Source: Nemopilema nomurai (taxonomy: Eukaryota > Cnidaria > Scyphozoa > Rhizostomeae > Rhizostomatidae). From it: a stretch of DNA of 64,000 nucleotides. Below are positions 22,461-36,495 of this stretch, piece after piece (position 1 is the first letter of the stretch; each line of letters opens with the position of its first letter). Location: assembly GCA_003864495.1 (NCBI GenBank), contig ML133395.1, forward strand, positions 1,412,075 through 1,476,074. Direction: 5' to 3'. A program made the translations under genes and the position numbers. The notes under the pieces were generated by a model that saw only the letters and a program-made list of their open reading frames with translations, did no database searches and was not told the DNA's origin.

Positions 22461-25400
22461 CTTTCGTGTTCAGCTAACTCGAGTTTCGTTGTCAGGCTTT
22501 CAATCTCTGCATTGGACAGATGATATTCATGCTCTACCATTTTATTCACAACTTTCTGAAATTAGAAGATTCCAAAAGATTATGCACTAGTTAGGAATAG
22601 GAAAATCACTGAATAAAACATTAAATATCTTAAAAGAAATCCGAAAAACAAATCTCAATCTTTCTTAGACAAAGATTTTTACACTAAGCAAAATGTCCAG
22701 AGAGACATACCGATGCAATTTTCTGATCCTTCAATTCTGCTGCCCCATCTAGAATTGTTTTCAGCACCGTAAACCTGAAAGGAAACAAAAGCAATTTTGA
22801 ACCTGCAATTACTCGTACCGGAAAATTGTGCCGAACTTGCTTTCAAATAAATACATTTGTTACTAATTTGCTTGTTGATTCCATTAATCATCACTCCCGT
22901 GCTTTGAGCCTCAATTTGAATCACCTTGTGAAGATATTGGGCGATTATATAGAAATTCAATAGCATTTGAAGAAGAAGAAAGGGAATAGTGGGTAATTGA
23001 AAGAGATGCCTTCCAGTCAAAGGTGCATATGGTGTGCATACAAAATTCATAGCTTTGAAAAACTTGATTCAATGTTGTGATTAATTGACCATTCACTACC
23101 AGAATAAAACTCAATTACTGTTATGGTGTCGTATGTTGCAAAGTTATAGAACATATGTAATAGCATCTGTGAAAAAATCCTGGAATCAGCTCAAATCAAA
23201 TAACAATACTCGAAAGAGGAACAACGCACATTGGTTTATCATCTTTCTCTTCAAGCAACTTGATTGTATCACTGTTTCAAAAAGAAAAAGCAGCTTAGTG
23301 AATCAATTTTTTCGTGACTCCTATAAATTTACATGTCATAATTACATTAATTTACATTAAGAAAAAACTGTCTCGGCGTTGAGAAATTATCGTGATGTGA
23401 GAATTTTTAGAGCAAAACTTTTCATTAAAGGTAACAGACTCGTTTTATTTACATATTTAATTGTAATTCCGATTCATAAACGGGTAACAGACATTATTTT
23501 CCCGTAAAAAGATCCAATGACTAAATTATAGAAAATCATTGTAACAAAAGCCACAACGAAACAACGATGAAAACAATGAAGACAGCGAAGTAACAGCAAA
23601 AAGATGATAAAATCAAAAGTTGAAATTATGCATATACTAAAAGACTGAGTTTTTTAAAAAAGCCGATGAAGAATTAAGCGCTATTACTCCATCCTTTCTT
23701 CAAGTGTAATCACAAAAATGCATTCAAGCAAAAAGTTTTTTTTAAATGAAATGAATCGGTTGATACAAAAAAATCAAAACCTACAATGTGCTTTATACAA
23801 TTTATTTAGTTATAACTTGTCACGTGGGCTAGATCTGTGCAAACTACAAATATTGGTTTGGAGCCAAAACTTCCAATGACAAAACTTGGAACTTTAATCA
23901 ATAAAATTAAGCCACTTTAAAGATATGAAAAGTTGTAGATATGAAAAGGAACCAGGACGTGGCTCACATGGCTTCATTCAACATTCCATTCAGCGCGTAG
24001 AGCTTTACTACCTGGTTAAGCACCATTCCAGTGACACTGAAACGGAAAAAATGAAAAGCCGTGCAAGTGGTGTAATAGAAAATGCTGGATAAGAATGAGT
24101 TGCTGGATCAGGTTGTTTAATCATAAGTCGAGGACGAAAGAACAACTTCTATGCAACTGATGCCTAAAAGAAAGTAACAAAAAAACAAATTTTGAAGAGA
24201 AGAGCGTGGCACCTCTAGAGTCTAGAAAGATTGAAGGCTCCATGGTTGGGAGGCGGAGGAAGGTCTTGCCTGTTAATGTCATATTTAAGGTAGGTTAATT
24301 AGAAAATTTTATTATAAACAATTTGTTAACATTGTAAAGAACTTGTTTGTTTTAAAGTGATAATGAGGAACGTTTGAGCTATATAAATTTCAGCCGGAGA
24401 AAGCCTTTAACTTTTTCTGGACTATGAGAACTTCTATTTCCACCTAAAAGCGTTCCAACTGGGCATTTATTGCGAAAATAAAGCTTTTACGTCTTCAGTT
24501 GATGCAAGAACCTTTTTTAGCATTTTAGTTTGCAAATAAGCTGATAAGAGTCTTTCTAAAGAATCTTTAGCCAAGATTCATAACTAGTCTGGCTTACGCT
24601 GGAATACCCTATTGTTCTATGAATCAGGTTTAATACATTCTAACTCGTTGGAAATAGAAAGCAATCAATGAAATAGCCACTCAAGTATCAATTTTAGAGG
24701 CAATTCTGCTATTTTGCTAGATACTACAGCCAACAACGGCAAAAAGCATTTGGGAGGCAAAAAGCATTTGGAAGGCAAAAATCATTTGGGAAGCGAAAAG
24801 CATTTGGGAGGCAAAAAGCATTTGGGAGGCGAAAAGCATTTGGGAAGCAAAAAGCATTTGGGAAGCAAAAAGCATTTGGAAAGCAAAAAGCATTTAGGAA
24901 GCAAAAAGCATTTGGGAAGCAAAAAGCATTTGGGAAGCAAAAAGCATTTGGGAAGCAAAAAGCATTTGGGAAGCAAAAAGCATTTGGGAAGCAAAAAGCA
25001 TTTGGGAAGCAAAAAGCATTTGGGAAGCAAAAAGCATTTGGGAGGCAAAAAGCATTTGGGAGCAACTTATATCAAAACAATGGATATTCAATGAAGATGC
25101 TGTCATAACAATACAAGCATCCTCGCCAAAATAATTTACAGTCTTAAAAAAGATCTAAGAACCATCAAGAGTAAAAAATACATCTCTTACGGTATATCAA
25201 ACATTGACATCCATTTCATTGTTTCTAATGCAGCGTCTAGGCCATCCTTTAAAAGCTGAGATGGAAAGTTGATTGAAAAGAAATTAAAGTGCTGATTAGA
25301 AGAAAATCAGAGAAGAACACAGAGATGAAAATTCGTGTCCAAAAATTAAGAAGGAGTTATTAGTAAAATTGTTAACACTAAGAGTTGTAGCCAATGAAAA

Positions 25401-28400
25401 GAACATGTTAAAAACTCGTTGTCAGCAAGATGAAAAAGCCTGAGCCTCATCATAACAATGGGACAACATGCTAGCTCAAAGAGGCACTTTTTAAATGAGG
25501 TTGAACAATAACATGTGTTTTGAAGGGCTCAAATCCAAAATGAATCATACTAGCAAATAAACATTCAATGCTGCTTTAATACTAAGTTGACAACCACAAC
25601 CAATCACATCATGACAACCACCCTACTTCATTCAATACCAAGGCAACATTCAACGTATTACGTGATACATGACGTGAGTAATGTCAAAACTCAAATACAT
25701 ATATTTGAATAAACGACCGTCATTAGAACCACCGATCAAATACAATTGTTACTATGGGTACGCATTCGAACAGCTACGAGTTCACATCAGACACATGGAT
25801 TGAGTTTGAGCAACTAAGACTGTCAAAAAGATAAGTGATTGACGCGAAAGTATAAAACAAAACATGCTAACCTCATTTGGAAGTGGACTAGATAAAGCAA
25901 GGAAAATCCTTTCGCAAATCGGATACGTGAGTCTCACTCTGTTGACTTTCATATCTATGAGTAAAAAAGATTAGCCAGTGGAGGTTGAAGAGAACATCTT
26001 CGAGAATCAACACGTATTATCATTGTGCGCAGGACTAACTAGAAATGCACGTCCCGAGCAGAAACACTCATCGGAATGCTCGGGCAACTGCCATTAGCAA
26101 TAATCTGATGACAATTTCCAAAATGCAGGTGTGAAACAAACTGAACAAAAAGGGTTACTTAAATAATACGATAGTTAAACAAAAGGGTTAGTCTATGTTC
26201 GCATTCAAGAGGATCAGTTGAAAAAAAATCAAAAGGCTACAACGTTCTATTAATGCAGTTTCTGCGAAGGAGAAGTAGTGCTGGAGTACCGCTGCAAAGC
26301 TTGAAGATTCTCTCTGGACGCTCTCCTCTCTCCAGCCTACGGAACAGCTCAGCATACACCCAGTCCCTTGGCACCAGCTCCTGTAAAAACAACAAATAAA
26401 CATCAAACTGGACCTGAAAACCGAGAGAAGAGTGCTTTGTTTTATTACTGTTCAAGTAACATCTGTAGGTTTTGGGCACCAGTAAATGCAAACACCAGAA
26501 GAACCCTACTTCGCATAATGGCTTTATTTCAAAGATGCTTATTCGCACCAGACACAAATATACTGCCGGCCAGTAGTCAACGCAAGGTTCTAAAACAAGG
26601 CTACATACATTGGGAACCAGGCGGTCATATTCTTCAAATACAACATCGACATCGCTCTCCGATCGACAAAGAGTAGCTATATAGTTCCCTCTAGAAAGAA
26701 CAGATCGGAATCATTATCAGTTACAAAGAATAAACAATTATGTTGATGAAGCTAGGTCCAGTCAAGAGTGCTAGGAAAATTCGCGCAAAAAAAACATTGA
26801 GATCGAAGCCATGAATCACTAAAAATGTCACTAAAATTTAGGGACAGCGCTTCTCTTCCTGCAGTGAATCGACTTATGGTGCATAAATCTTAAGCTTTAA
26901 TTATCACTTTATGTAAAGCTCCCAAATATGAAAGATTGTAAGAGCAATCTACAGAAAATTTACAGATGTATAATAACGAAAATATCTTCGCTAAAGTAAT
27001 AGCGAAACACCGACTATACACATTTACGGCAAAGGAAATTATTTGAAAGCTCGTACAAAAATGCACTGCTCGATCGACCAAGCAGAGTCCAGTTGCCATC
27101 CCTGTATGCCGCTTTCATTAGCAGCTTCGCCAGTTCCGCACTGCCATAGATTTTGGCCTAAAAACAACCATCAAAAACAACATTGACGCGGATATTTCAA
27201 AAAGAAAAAGCAAGTTTTGATTTCGATACTCAATGCATGCAGTAAATCACGATAGCATATCAACGAAAGCATTCAATTTAGGAAGTACTGTAATACGAAA
27301 TCTGCTCTTACAAGAGAGCGGATATTTTACAGGAGCCAAGAAACAACAGAAATATACAGGTATAAATAATGTGCGTGTATAGATTCGCGTCAGTTTATGA
27401 AAGCTAATCACAACCAGAGATTTTTAGAGCACAGAAGATAAAAGGGTCATACCAGAGTCATGGCGATGCTGAAGAAAGATGCTGTAAAAAAACAATTCAG
27501 TTTAGTTAGAGCCAGGGACAAGCATTCGAAGCACGATAGGCATGGCCTCTAGAAATGGATCAAAAAGACCTAGTTCTAGAGAATGGACACCTTCCAAGAA
27601 GCAGTTCATAACTTTCCTTCAGCACAAGATGGTGCAAGCGTCCAAAAGACAGAAAACAGATACAAGGCAAGGCTTAGTTCTGCATCAAGACCCTAATTTG
27701 ATGAGCAAGACGTAATGAATTCATAATGCTCATTATTGTCTTTGCCTCCATTGAATAGGATCCAGTTAATCGTTGAAATCTGTTGAAAAGCCTTTTCTGA
27801 AAGTGAGGCAGTTCTCTTTTGCATACAGAAGAATTCTTGGCAAATAATTAGGGTGTGTATGAGCCATTTGTTTGGGCCTCGTGCATTATGCAAAAGATAC
27901 ATTAAGCCACACGGGAGCTGCCATAACATATAAACTTATAATCTGAGCGTTAAAAATTGCAATGAAAACAACCTTGCGAGTAACGGAGGTTTGGACTTTA
28001 AAAAGTCAATGAATAAGTGATACTGAGGCGCAAGTCGTTTGAAACCGAGGTTAGTGTAAAATGGTTTCGCATACTAAAGAGTGCGCGCGCTTTGATTATT
28101 GGGTTTATGGTTGAGAACAAAATGTTTCCGGCACCACAACATACGTCAATTCTACATACCATCCCTCACATCTGCCACCTCAAATCTTCCTTCCTGGCTA
28201 TGAACTCGATGGACAATCTCCCTCAGCATTGCAAATTTCTCTGATTCTTGAATGTAGGAAATAATATGTTATGCTCTATTTCCATCAAAATAGTTAGAAT
28301 AACTAATAATTTCAATCTTCAAAATCTACTATTTTTGGGTTACAATGTCGCTCACATACGCTTTCAGAAATCACACCATGTTCTCAGGAAATGTTTCCAC

Positions 28401-31400
28401 TTCTTCGTTTCATACGAATTTGCAAAAAGGGTACTAGCAAAATTGAAAATTATTCGGTGCTGTTTTTGCTGTGTAGAAAGGTCTTTAAAAAGGTCACGGT
28501 ATTTGAACATAATCTCAGTTATAAAGAACATAATCTCAGTTTCATCGTTAAATACATGACCAAGGTACTTTGTTGAAGTCATGAACGCAATCAAACGTGC
28601 CATTACGTAAAAAACGTGATTACGTGCTACTAACTTCGATAAAGGCAATTAACTTACTTCTTGTGTCAAATGCCTCCAGAATGTAGAGATAGCTACCAAG
28701 AGATGGCTCTGAAAGACAATGGCTTATAATAAGAACTAGACGGAAACAAAATAGAATTTAATACTTAATCTAACATAATATTTTACTGAATAATCATAGA
28801 GAAATTATCGATAAGAGAGGTAATAAGTATTGATTATTTTCTGGCAAAGGAACGCAAGTTGCCAGTTTCGTAAAAGAGCATCACCCAGCATAGGGATTTG
28901 CGTAAACGTAAGATTTCCGTATAGTCTTTTTCTTATCAATTGTTGGCTTTATTCCAAAGACCTATCCACATGTAGATCAGACTAGCAGCCTTACCGAGCC
29001 CATTTGCAATCATTTCTCTGAGCAGCATGCTAGTTTTTGACGGAGCTTCTTCGTTTAGCTGAGATGCCAAGCTCAAAAGAGAATTGTAGATGCCTGAAAA
29101 TGTACCAACAGTATGAATAAAAAGAAAACTGGCTTAAAATTCACAAATGAATATGAATGTTTATTGGCGCATAAAGTCTTCATTACTGACAAATTTCTTA
29201 ACTAGATCAAAGGCTTCGGTCACTAGATTGGTTATCACACTAGAGATTGAAAGAATACACCAGAATGAAAGGAAACAAATCTAGTAAATAAATGGCTTAC
29301 CAACATCAGGGATGGCAGATTTATCTTCTGTCATCTTCTTCAAGAAATCCTTTCAAATTGAAATCATAAACGGATGAAAATAGAATCATCCGTAAGCAAG
29401 ACTTCTTAGTTGGACGTCTTGGTCATAGAGATTCACTCAATTCTGGGAACCTTTCAGTCAAGGACCGACAAGTCAAGCTCAAGGAAGTTTTACGACAGCT
29501 TCTGATTTCAACTATTTTCTTTAAAAACAAATAGAGTACCAAGCATTCAAGGACATTGACAAATGCAAATTTAAGTCCCCAAAAACATTATGACCCTCTT
29601 ACAAAGTTGATTCTGAATCGAATGGTTTGTAGTATCTATAGCGACAAAAATTGATAACATCACAAAATGTATGGATGCATTAAGAAATGACTAGATGACT
29701 TGCCTCGGCGAGATTCCATTTATCTTTAGCAGTTGCGACATCAGTCTGCTTGTTAATGCTATCAATAAATGCCTTGTACAGATATGTAGATCCTGGTAAC
29801 GCAGAAAACCGCGGGTCAGGGGCGTGACGTAAAAAATGATCTTCTATAGTGAGCAAAAAGAAAGTTGAAGCCTTATTTACCTAACAAAAAGATTGGTAAA
29901 ATATATTGTACTTATAAACAGTTTATGCTTAATAGTCTCCACTTTTCGGAACTTATGAATTTTTTATGCAGAAAATTACCAAGACCATATTCCAAGTGAA
30001 AACAGGTGTGAAAAAACCTCCGTGGAGGCTGGTCATAGCCAACGCTTTAATGAAAAAGAATTGCATTGTTGATAAGGGAGGACCTGTTATTGGTGAATAT
30101 AGCTCTGCATTCAACGCAAAACAAAGATACCATCAGACTTTGGGGAATTAAACTGTAAGTGAAACTTATAGTCAAAGCACCTTTACTTTTGTTCAAGAAA
30201 TCGTACCTCGAAGGCCTTTTTCTCTCATCTCCTCATAAAAACGCTGGGCTGTTTTAAACTCATCGTACTAAAATCAATAGAATAGAATAAATAGAATTGA
30301 AGCACCTTAGCGCAACGCTTTAATTGTGTTTAATAATTTAGGATGGTGTTTGGATTTCTAACATATCAGTTAATCCAGTTCCACGAAAAATTGGACTATG
30401 CACTATAAGGTCATACTAACATAAAATGTCCTGGCACGATGCCCTACCTGGAAACATAAACTAATGTTAGAGCTAAAGATAAGCTAGACTAAAAGGTATA
30501 CCAGGGCATGTACAGATAGTGAATGGCATTGGTGTGCACAGAGATGTTGGTCATTTGACAGCAGTTTCATCAATGGCTGCAACTATAACAACTACACTTC
30601 ATCTGCAATTCCACTCACAACACCTTGCCGTTCTTAAGGTAAAATTACCCTGTGTTCCAGATCTGGTGAAATAGGCTAGATGTATCGATTCTGTTCTACA
30701 GTACATTGACAGAATTACGATTTGGTAAAATGAAGTTTTAAAATAGATAATCAAGCTTTATTCAAATCGATATGATTCTTATTATTTTCTTCAAGCCATA
30801 CTTTGGCTACAAGCTTGTTTATGTCACCAAAACGGCCTATACTGAAACAAACACAGTTCGCTACCACGTTTCAGCCTGCAAGCCAAACCAAAACAAAGAT
30901 CATTCCATAGCATCCAGCCGTGGGCCTTATTTCCCATCGTCTATAACACATCGTTTTCGCGTCCCATAACCTTTTTAGTTTCGAATTCATGAAAAGCTAG
31001 TTACCTTTAGAAGAGCAAATATATAGGCTTCGTAGGTTTCCGCTGTTTTGTTCTCGATTTTAGAAAACAACTCACTGGCATAACTGTCCTTGCTGTAACG
31101 AGAAGAAAAGCTCTCCACGTGAGCCTTAACCACGCCATTCAAATGATATTACCCGGGTAACGGTCCTATGACGTCAGAGACCTAGAACTCGTTACATGAG
31201 ATGAATTTAATGAAAGTGGCAAAGGCTAATAACACCAGCAAGGCATGTTCGAAAATTCATCATTCTGAATGTACAATATCATTCTTGCAAAAACCCACGC
31301 CCCCTGATCTCAAAGGGGCAAGAATTCGTCGCAAATTAGGTGCCACCTTCCTCAAAACCAAACTGTGATGAACGAGCTACGTGGCTGAAGTCTCGAAATG

Positions 31401-34400
31401 TGTTACATAAAGTACTGATCGCAAACATAAAAGTTAGTAATACCTTAAAAGAAGATCCTTGACTTTGAATCCGTACGCACTGTCAGTCTGTAAGCAAACG
31501 GGAATAACTGTTTATAAACTAGAATAGGCGTTAACGCGTCGGTAGTACAGTGTTAAACCGTGGAATGACAAAAGGACGCGTCACAAGACAAACTAGGCTA
31601 TCAAAATGAGACCTGACTTACTTACGGAAAAGTTGTAGCTTCTTTCGGAGATCAAAGATGGGTAATGTTCCATTATAAACGACTATGGCAAGCAACGCCA
31701 AGCTGAACACATACACATGCAGCTGGGATTAAAGCAAGTTAAAATCCGATAAATCACCTTATCTGCACCAGATTTATTGGCAGGCTGTCCTTCCTCATCG
31801 CTGCTACTGCCGTCACTATCAGAACTTGAGCTCGAAGTTGCATCAACAATCTACAAAAGGAAAGAATGATTAACCGCAGCCAGGCTATGTGATCGTTGTA
31901 TGATGAATCAATCACTATTGCAAACGGTCAATGAAGTGGCCATGTGATCGTTGTATGATGAATCAATCACTATTGCAAACAGTCAATGAAATGGCCATGT
32001 GATAGTTGTATGATGAATCAATCACTATTGCAAACAGTTAATGAAGTGGCCATGTGATCGTTGTATGATGAATCAATCACTATTGCAAACAGTCAATGAA
32101 GTGGCCATGTGATCGTTGTATGATGAATCAATCACTATTGCAAACAGTCAAAGAAGTGGCCATGTGATCGTTGTATGATGAATCAACCACTATTGAAAGT
32201 GTCCATTCAAATGACTGTAGTTATCAATACCAATTGTTCTGATTCAGTAGCAAATAAACAAAACAAAATCAAACAGAAAATGTTAAGGATGGGGAACACC
32301 TTTTGAACATAAGGAAACTTCACCTCGGACGTCTTCGTTAACGTTGCATCGATACCAACCCCATAGTAACCAACCAGATCAAGAAGTTGATTTAATATTC
32401 CAATATTCAAAACTTCACCTGAACAGAAAAATAAAGTGGTTATGAGTTCTGATTTTCATATCATCAGGAAATTTGAATACTTTCAGTGTATCAAGATTTT
32501 CAAACTTTGGATGACGCTGAAAATATTTTAATTGTAACAATGTTTTTGGATGTATAAAGAGGCTACAATCAAATCAAAATATTGACAACGTAATTATTAT
32601 TGTGAATGGTTGTAGCATATGAAGAATGAAAATGACAACGTTATTTCAGGAGCATACAAACTTTCTGAATAGACAAATATGCATGTCCAATGATTCAAAA
32701 ACTATCCCACATGTACAAGCCTAAGCATGTTTTGCTACATTCTGCAGAGTGACCACTGTAAGCATTGTATTGACTCTGATCGTCTCGAAATGTCTGGGCA
32801 TTTAGACAGATGTTGGTCTACTTAAATTGAATTGCTGCAACCACACTCGGCCAAATTTGACAATAAGGAATTGGAGCTACAACAACTAATTCGTCTCTTG
32901 ATCACCTTTAGCATCCATTCGTAGGATAGCAAAACATTTTTAAGACATTGAAAAAAGATGACTTACCTTTCTTTTCAAGTAGCTCGTAAAGTTTTATGGC
33001 TTCATCAACCTTTTCTGATTCAATAAAATCTAGAAATATCAAAAAATTGAGAAAACATGCAAACTGTTGTAAACTGTGGCAATCTAGTTGACTTCACAAA
33101 AAGCTATCTAGTTGGCTTCTATTTTGAGGAAATATATGAACTAACGTTGAAGAGTCTTCTCATTCTCTTTTTCCTCGAAGATGGCAAACTCATCAGGCCA
33201 GGCCTAAAAGCAAAAAATGAATTTAAAGCAATCTTGATACCTGGTTTGCTGGGCCTGCATAAATGAAAAATGAAGTGTGCTCATAGATATCAACATTGAC
33301 AAACTAAATCTGCTGGACTAACCGGTACTGCCTGTCTCAGGCTGCAAAGATCTGGGTACTTCTTTATAACAAACTCTGCAGCATTTCTACCAGACTCCAA
33401 AGCAGCCATATATTCACGCTAAAAAGCCAAAGAAACAACTTGTACTGAAACAGGAAATAAGGTACACAAAAAGATTTCCATGAAAAATACAGTCAATCTC
33501 TGGGCATTGTGGTGCAACAGTCTGGTTGTTACTAGTTTAAAGCCATAAAAAGTACAAATTTGAGAACACAGTCAGATTGAAATCTTTACAATGTATTAAT
33601 TCTTAATTCGATAAAGCATAAATTCATAAAGCTGTTGCAAGATAAATAATTTGTGCCTAAAAGCAGAGTAAAATAACTATTCTCATTACCTTCGTAAAAT
33701 CTGATCTAGGTGTAAGGTAGGCGTCTTCTAGAAAGCCAATATTTGAAGCACCTGGTACCTATAGACAGAACATAAAAAGAAACCTTATCTATACCATTAA
33801 GCTAAATCCAGCCATCCAGATATTAAGTTGCAGTCATCGTAAAGAGGTAATGGGCCATTCTGCCTTTTGTATAAAGACTTTTAAAATAGATGGTAAACAG
33901 CATCACATAATTTTAACTGATGTCAGAAAACATTACCCTAACTGCATTTCCTAAATATTGCAAAGAAAAGTAGCAAAAAAATTACCTTCTGGACAGTTGA
34001 TGACAAAGCTTTAAGAACTGTAAATGCATCCCTTGAAAAAAAGAACACTGAAATAACCAAGGGGAAAATTGATACATAAAACAACTTCTAAACAGTCAAA
34101 GGTACATCTGCAGGGATAAAATGAATGCATTTAACAAATTTCGCCAGGTTTATAATACCAGTCTGCTTATCAAAAATGTGCATTAACTTAAAGATTTAAG
34201 CTTTGAACAGTAGTTGCAAGAAGTTTTGATGGTCTACAAAGTTTTGGATCATTTTGTTGAAAATTTGAGTACTTTCATCTGATAAAAAGACAACTGAGGC
34301 TCAAATAAATTAATGGGGTGATAATAAAGAAGCAAAATGGTATGTTAGAAAAATTTAAAGCATCTAGCAAAATCCCGAGATGATTGCAAATAAATCAAAA

Positions 34401-36392
34401 TCTGCAAACCTCTTCTTTCGTTTACTATGATCGCTGTAACTTGAACCTTTGAAGAAATTAACATTTCATTTAAGGCATAATTTGAAGAAAGCCATGATTC
34501 AAAAATAAGGATATTTTACTAAAATAAATTAGCAATGAAAAGCTTTTTAAGTATCAGTGGAAACCATGTCAAAAGGCAAAATTGATATGTCATATAATAT
34601 AGAAAAAATGCATCTTGCAACAAAAATCGGCCGGAAGCATTACAAACCTTTTTCTGCAAGTCCCTCTGATTTAGTGGAAAGAAACCTGGAATATGAAACC
34701 TTCAACTTTAATTTTCCCTTAATTCAAGGATTGTGCAAACAATTAAAAAGTGACTTTTTATCACACAGAATTTTCAAAATATTTTCACTCCTAGATACAT
34801 TTTTTTACAAAGACATCAATCTGGCCTTTCACTCTCCTGGTTTTACTCACTTTGGCCATTAAATTCATGTGCCTTGGCTCTTTATCATTGGCTTCACTTC
34901 AATGTTGAGCTCATCATTCTTAATTAGGTGCTATTTGTTAGACTAAAGAGAGCAGCAAGGATGCACACTGAAGCTCTAATGTCACCATTTCAGCCATTTT
35001 TATGTCCACCTAAAGATCTTGTAAAAATGCACCAGTTTTTTAGCCCACACTCAAGAAGCCCCATCTTAAAGAAGCTCCTTTTGTCCAAATGGATATCTTT
35101 ATGCTTGGTAAGACAATTGCCTTTATTTGTAGTTCCATTCTTAAATAACAAATATCGCACCCCTCAATTAATATGATGCATGTTTTATCATGCACCTGCT
35201 AAAAATTAAACGACAAGGACTGATCAGTGTACAATTTGTGCACCAAAATAGGTCAAATTTAAATTGGATACCATCAAAGTCAGAGTTGACTACCTCTATA
35301 AAAGTAACATGAAAGATTAATGCTCAACCATTTAAAAGACATTGAGCTCAAGAATGTCTCCTAGCAGCATCAATTTTTCAGATAAAATAAAAGGAGTCAA
35401 ATATCCTTTCTACCAAAGGCGTAATTTCATTTTGATGATTGTGCTTCCAAAATTGAGTTCTTAGCTACATTTGATATCAGCTCTAAAAAGGGAAATTTCT
35501 AAATGTCATTGGCAAAGAAAAGTTATTCCATTAAATACACAGTAAGTGTAGTAAAAATACATCATGCCAAAATTTATTCTCTGGTTAGAAAAATACACAG
35601 AAACCAATTTCTAAGCTGACATCTTGTAACAACTTTGAGTAATTTAATGTCAAGGGCTGTAAAGCTAGGCTGTAATTTTTGAATCTGCCTCTAATTCTAT
35701 GGAAAACAGAACAAGTTTGTCTTTTCCCTTGGTTTCTTCTCAAATTTGTCACTCTATAGAGGGTGGTAAAAAGAGCACATGATTGGCTGTAAACAAGCAA
35801 TCACTGTCACTCCAAACCCAAATTTGAGAGTGTCGTCATTCTAGAATGTCATCATTGATTTTAAATCTTGTAGAAACCTTGGTAAACTGATCTGGTTAGA
35901 GATAATGCAATATGCAGCCCTGTCTAATTAGAACCCACAAAAGCTGTTGCACCAATGTTCCATCTGCACATGATTGCTCTGAAATATAGATTCTACTACT
36001 TCCCACTAGAATGAGGAGAACTGGTGCAAAAATAATGGATACCTTGTCAATTTTCCAGACTGTTTATAAATATAGGTGCTAATACAAATTCAGACCACAT
36101 AGGAAAATTTGTACAATTCCGACTACGACAAATATCACAAAGGTCGATTAAAGGGGGGCTGTACTATATAGAGAGGAGAGAAGTAGCAGAGACTTGCGAG
36201 GAATAATAACCCTAACCTTAGGGATAGGCTTACTAACCATAGCCCTACCAATTTCTTGTATGAATCTGCATTAGCACCATCAAAGTATAATAAGATATCT
36301 ATCATTCTTCACCTGGTTAAAAGAGAATACCGGATGGTAGCAGGTCTAATGTAGCAGAAGCATCCACACTTGCACGCTCGAACGGCAGCCAT
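22461..36392 (-). CDS. PTCD3: PTCD3, pentatricopeptide-repeat protein of the mitochondrial small ribosomal subunit (mS39)
   Basis: Twenty-six exons were joined with matching phases (high to low): 36313-36392, 34648-34665, 34410-34433, 33986-34031, 33690-33758, 33323-33418, 33146-33203, 32967-33029, 32324-32418, 31758-31850, 31444-31487, 31005-31092, 30207-30267, 29704-29792, 29301-29349, 28995-29093, 28658-28708, 28160-28240, 27453-27481, 27079-27157, 26609-26688, 26290-26380, 25872-25954, 25191-25255, 22711-22774, 22461-22555. The start MAAVRACKCGCFCYIRP fits a mitochondrial targeting peptide. DAFTVLKALSSTVQK, AAEFVIKKYPDL, LLDLVGYYG, TYLYKAFIDS and MLLREMIANGL follow human PTCD3 in order. 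PTCD3 binds 12S rRNA and supports mitochondrial translation. About 596 codons are recovered (human 689). A segment of about 40 residues between 25872 and 25255 and the final exon are missing. The 18-nt exon is optional: skipping it keeps the frame. The intron after 29704 starts with GC. Confidence 0.93.
24737..25062. repeat. 18-bp minisatellite in a PTCD3 intron
   Basis: About 18 copies of GGAAGCAAAAAGCATTTG. The unit is a multiple of three without stops, so open frames appear in several frames on both strands. They are by-products of the repeat and lie inside the intron between the exons at 25191 and 22774. Confidence 0.93.
31887..32198. repeat. 55-bp tandem repeat in a PTCD3 intron
   Basis: About 5.6 copies of a 55-bp unit starting ATGTGATCGTTGTATGATGA, at 31887, 31942, 31997 and every 55 bp after that, with very few differences between copies. 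It lies in the intron between the exons at 32324 and 31850. Confidence 0.93.
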
Positions 36393-36495
36393 TTTGGTTA
36401 TGAATATGACATCGAGGCTACTCTTTCGAACAGACCTTCAAAGTAGTTTACGAGTTTCGTTTTAACTGACGGATGCTATGAAAATATAAGAACAC
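36393..36495. promoter_or_regulatory. Shared promoter/leader region between PTCD3 and MED15
   Basis: Only 103 bp separate the PTCD3 start codon (minus, 36392-36390) from the MED15 start (plus, 36496). The PTCD3 start lies in CAAAATGGCTGCC, a YY1-like start context common in housekeeping genes. No TATA box is visible. The start sites must lie within or just outside this stretch, so the transcripts may overlap at their 5' ends. Confidence 0.6.

Noticed and set aside
24714..25106. Four open frames of 70-126 codons on both strands
   Set aside because: All come from an 18-bp minisatellite inside a PTCD3 intron; no start context, domain or splice support.
30424..30450. 27-nt candidate PTCD3 exon (VGHRARTFY)
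   Set aside because: The exons on either side already join in phase and align with human PTCD3 without a gap.
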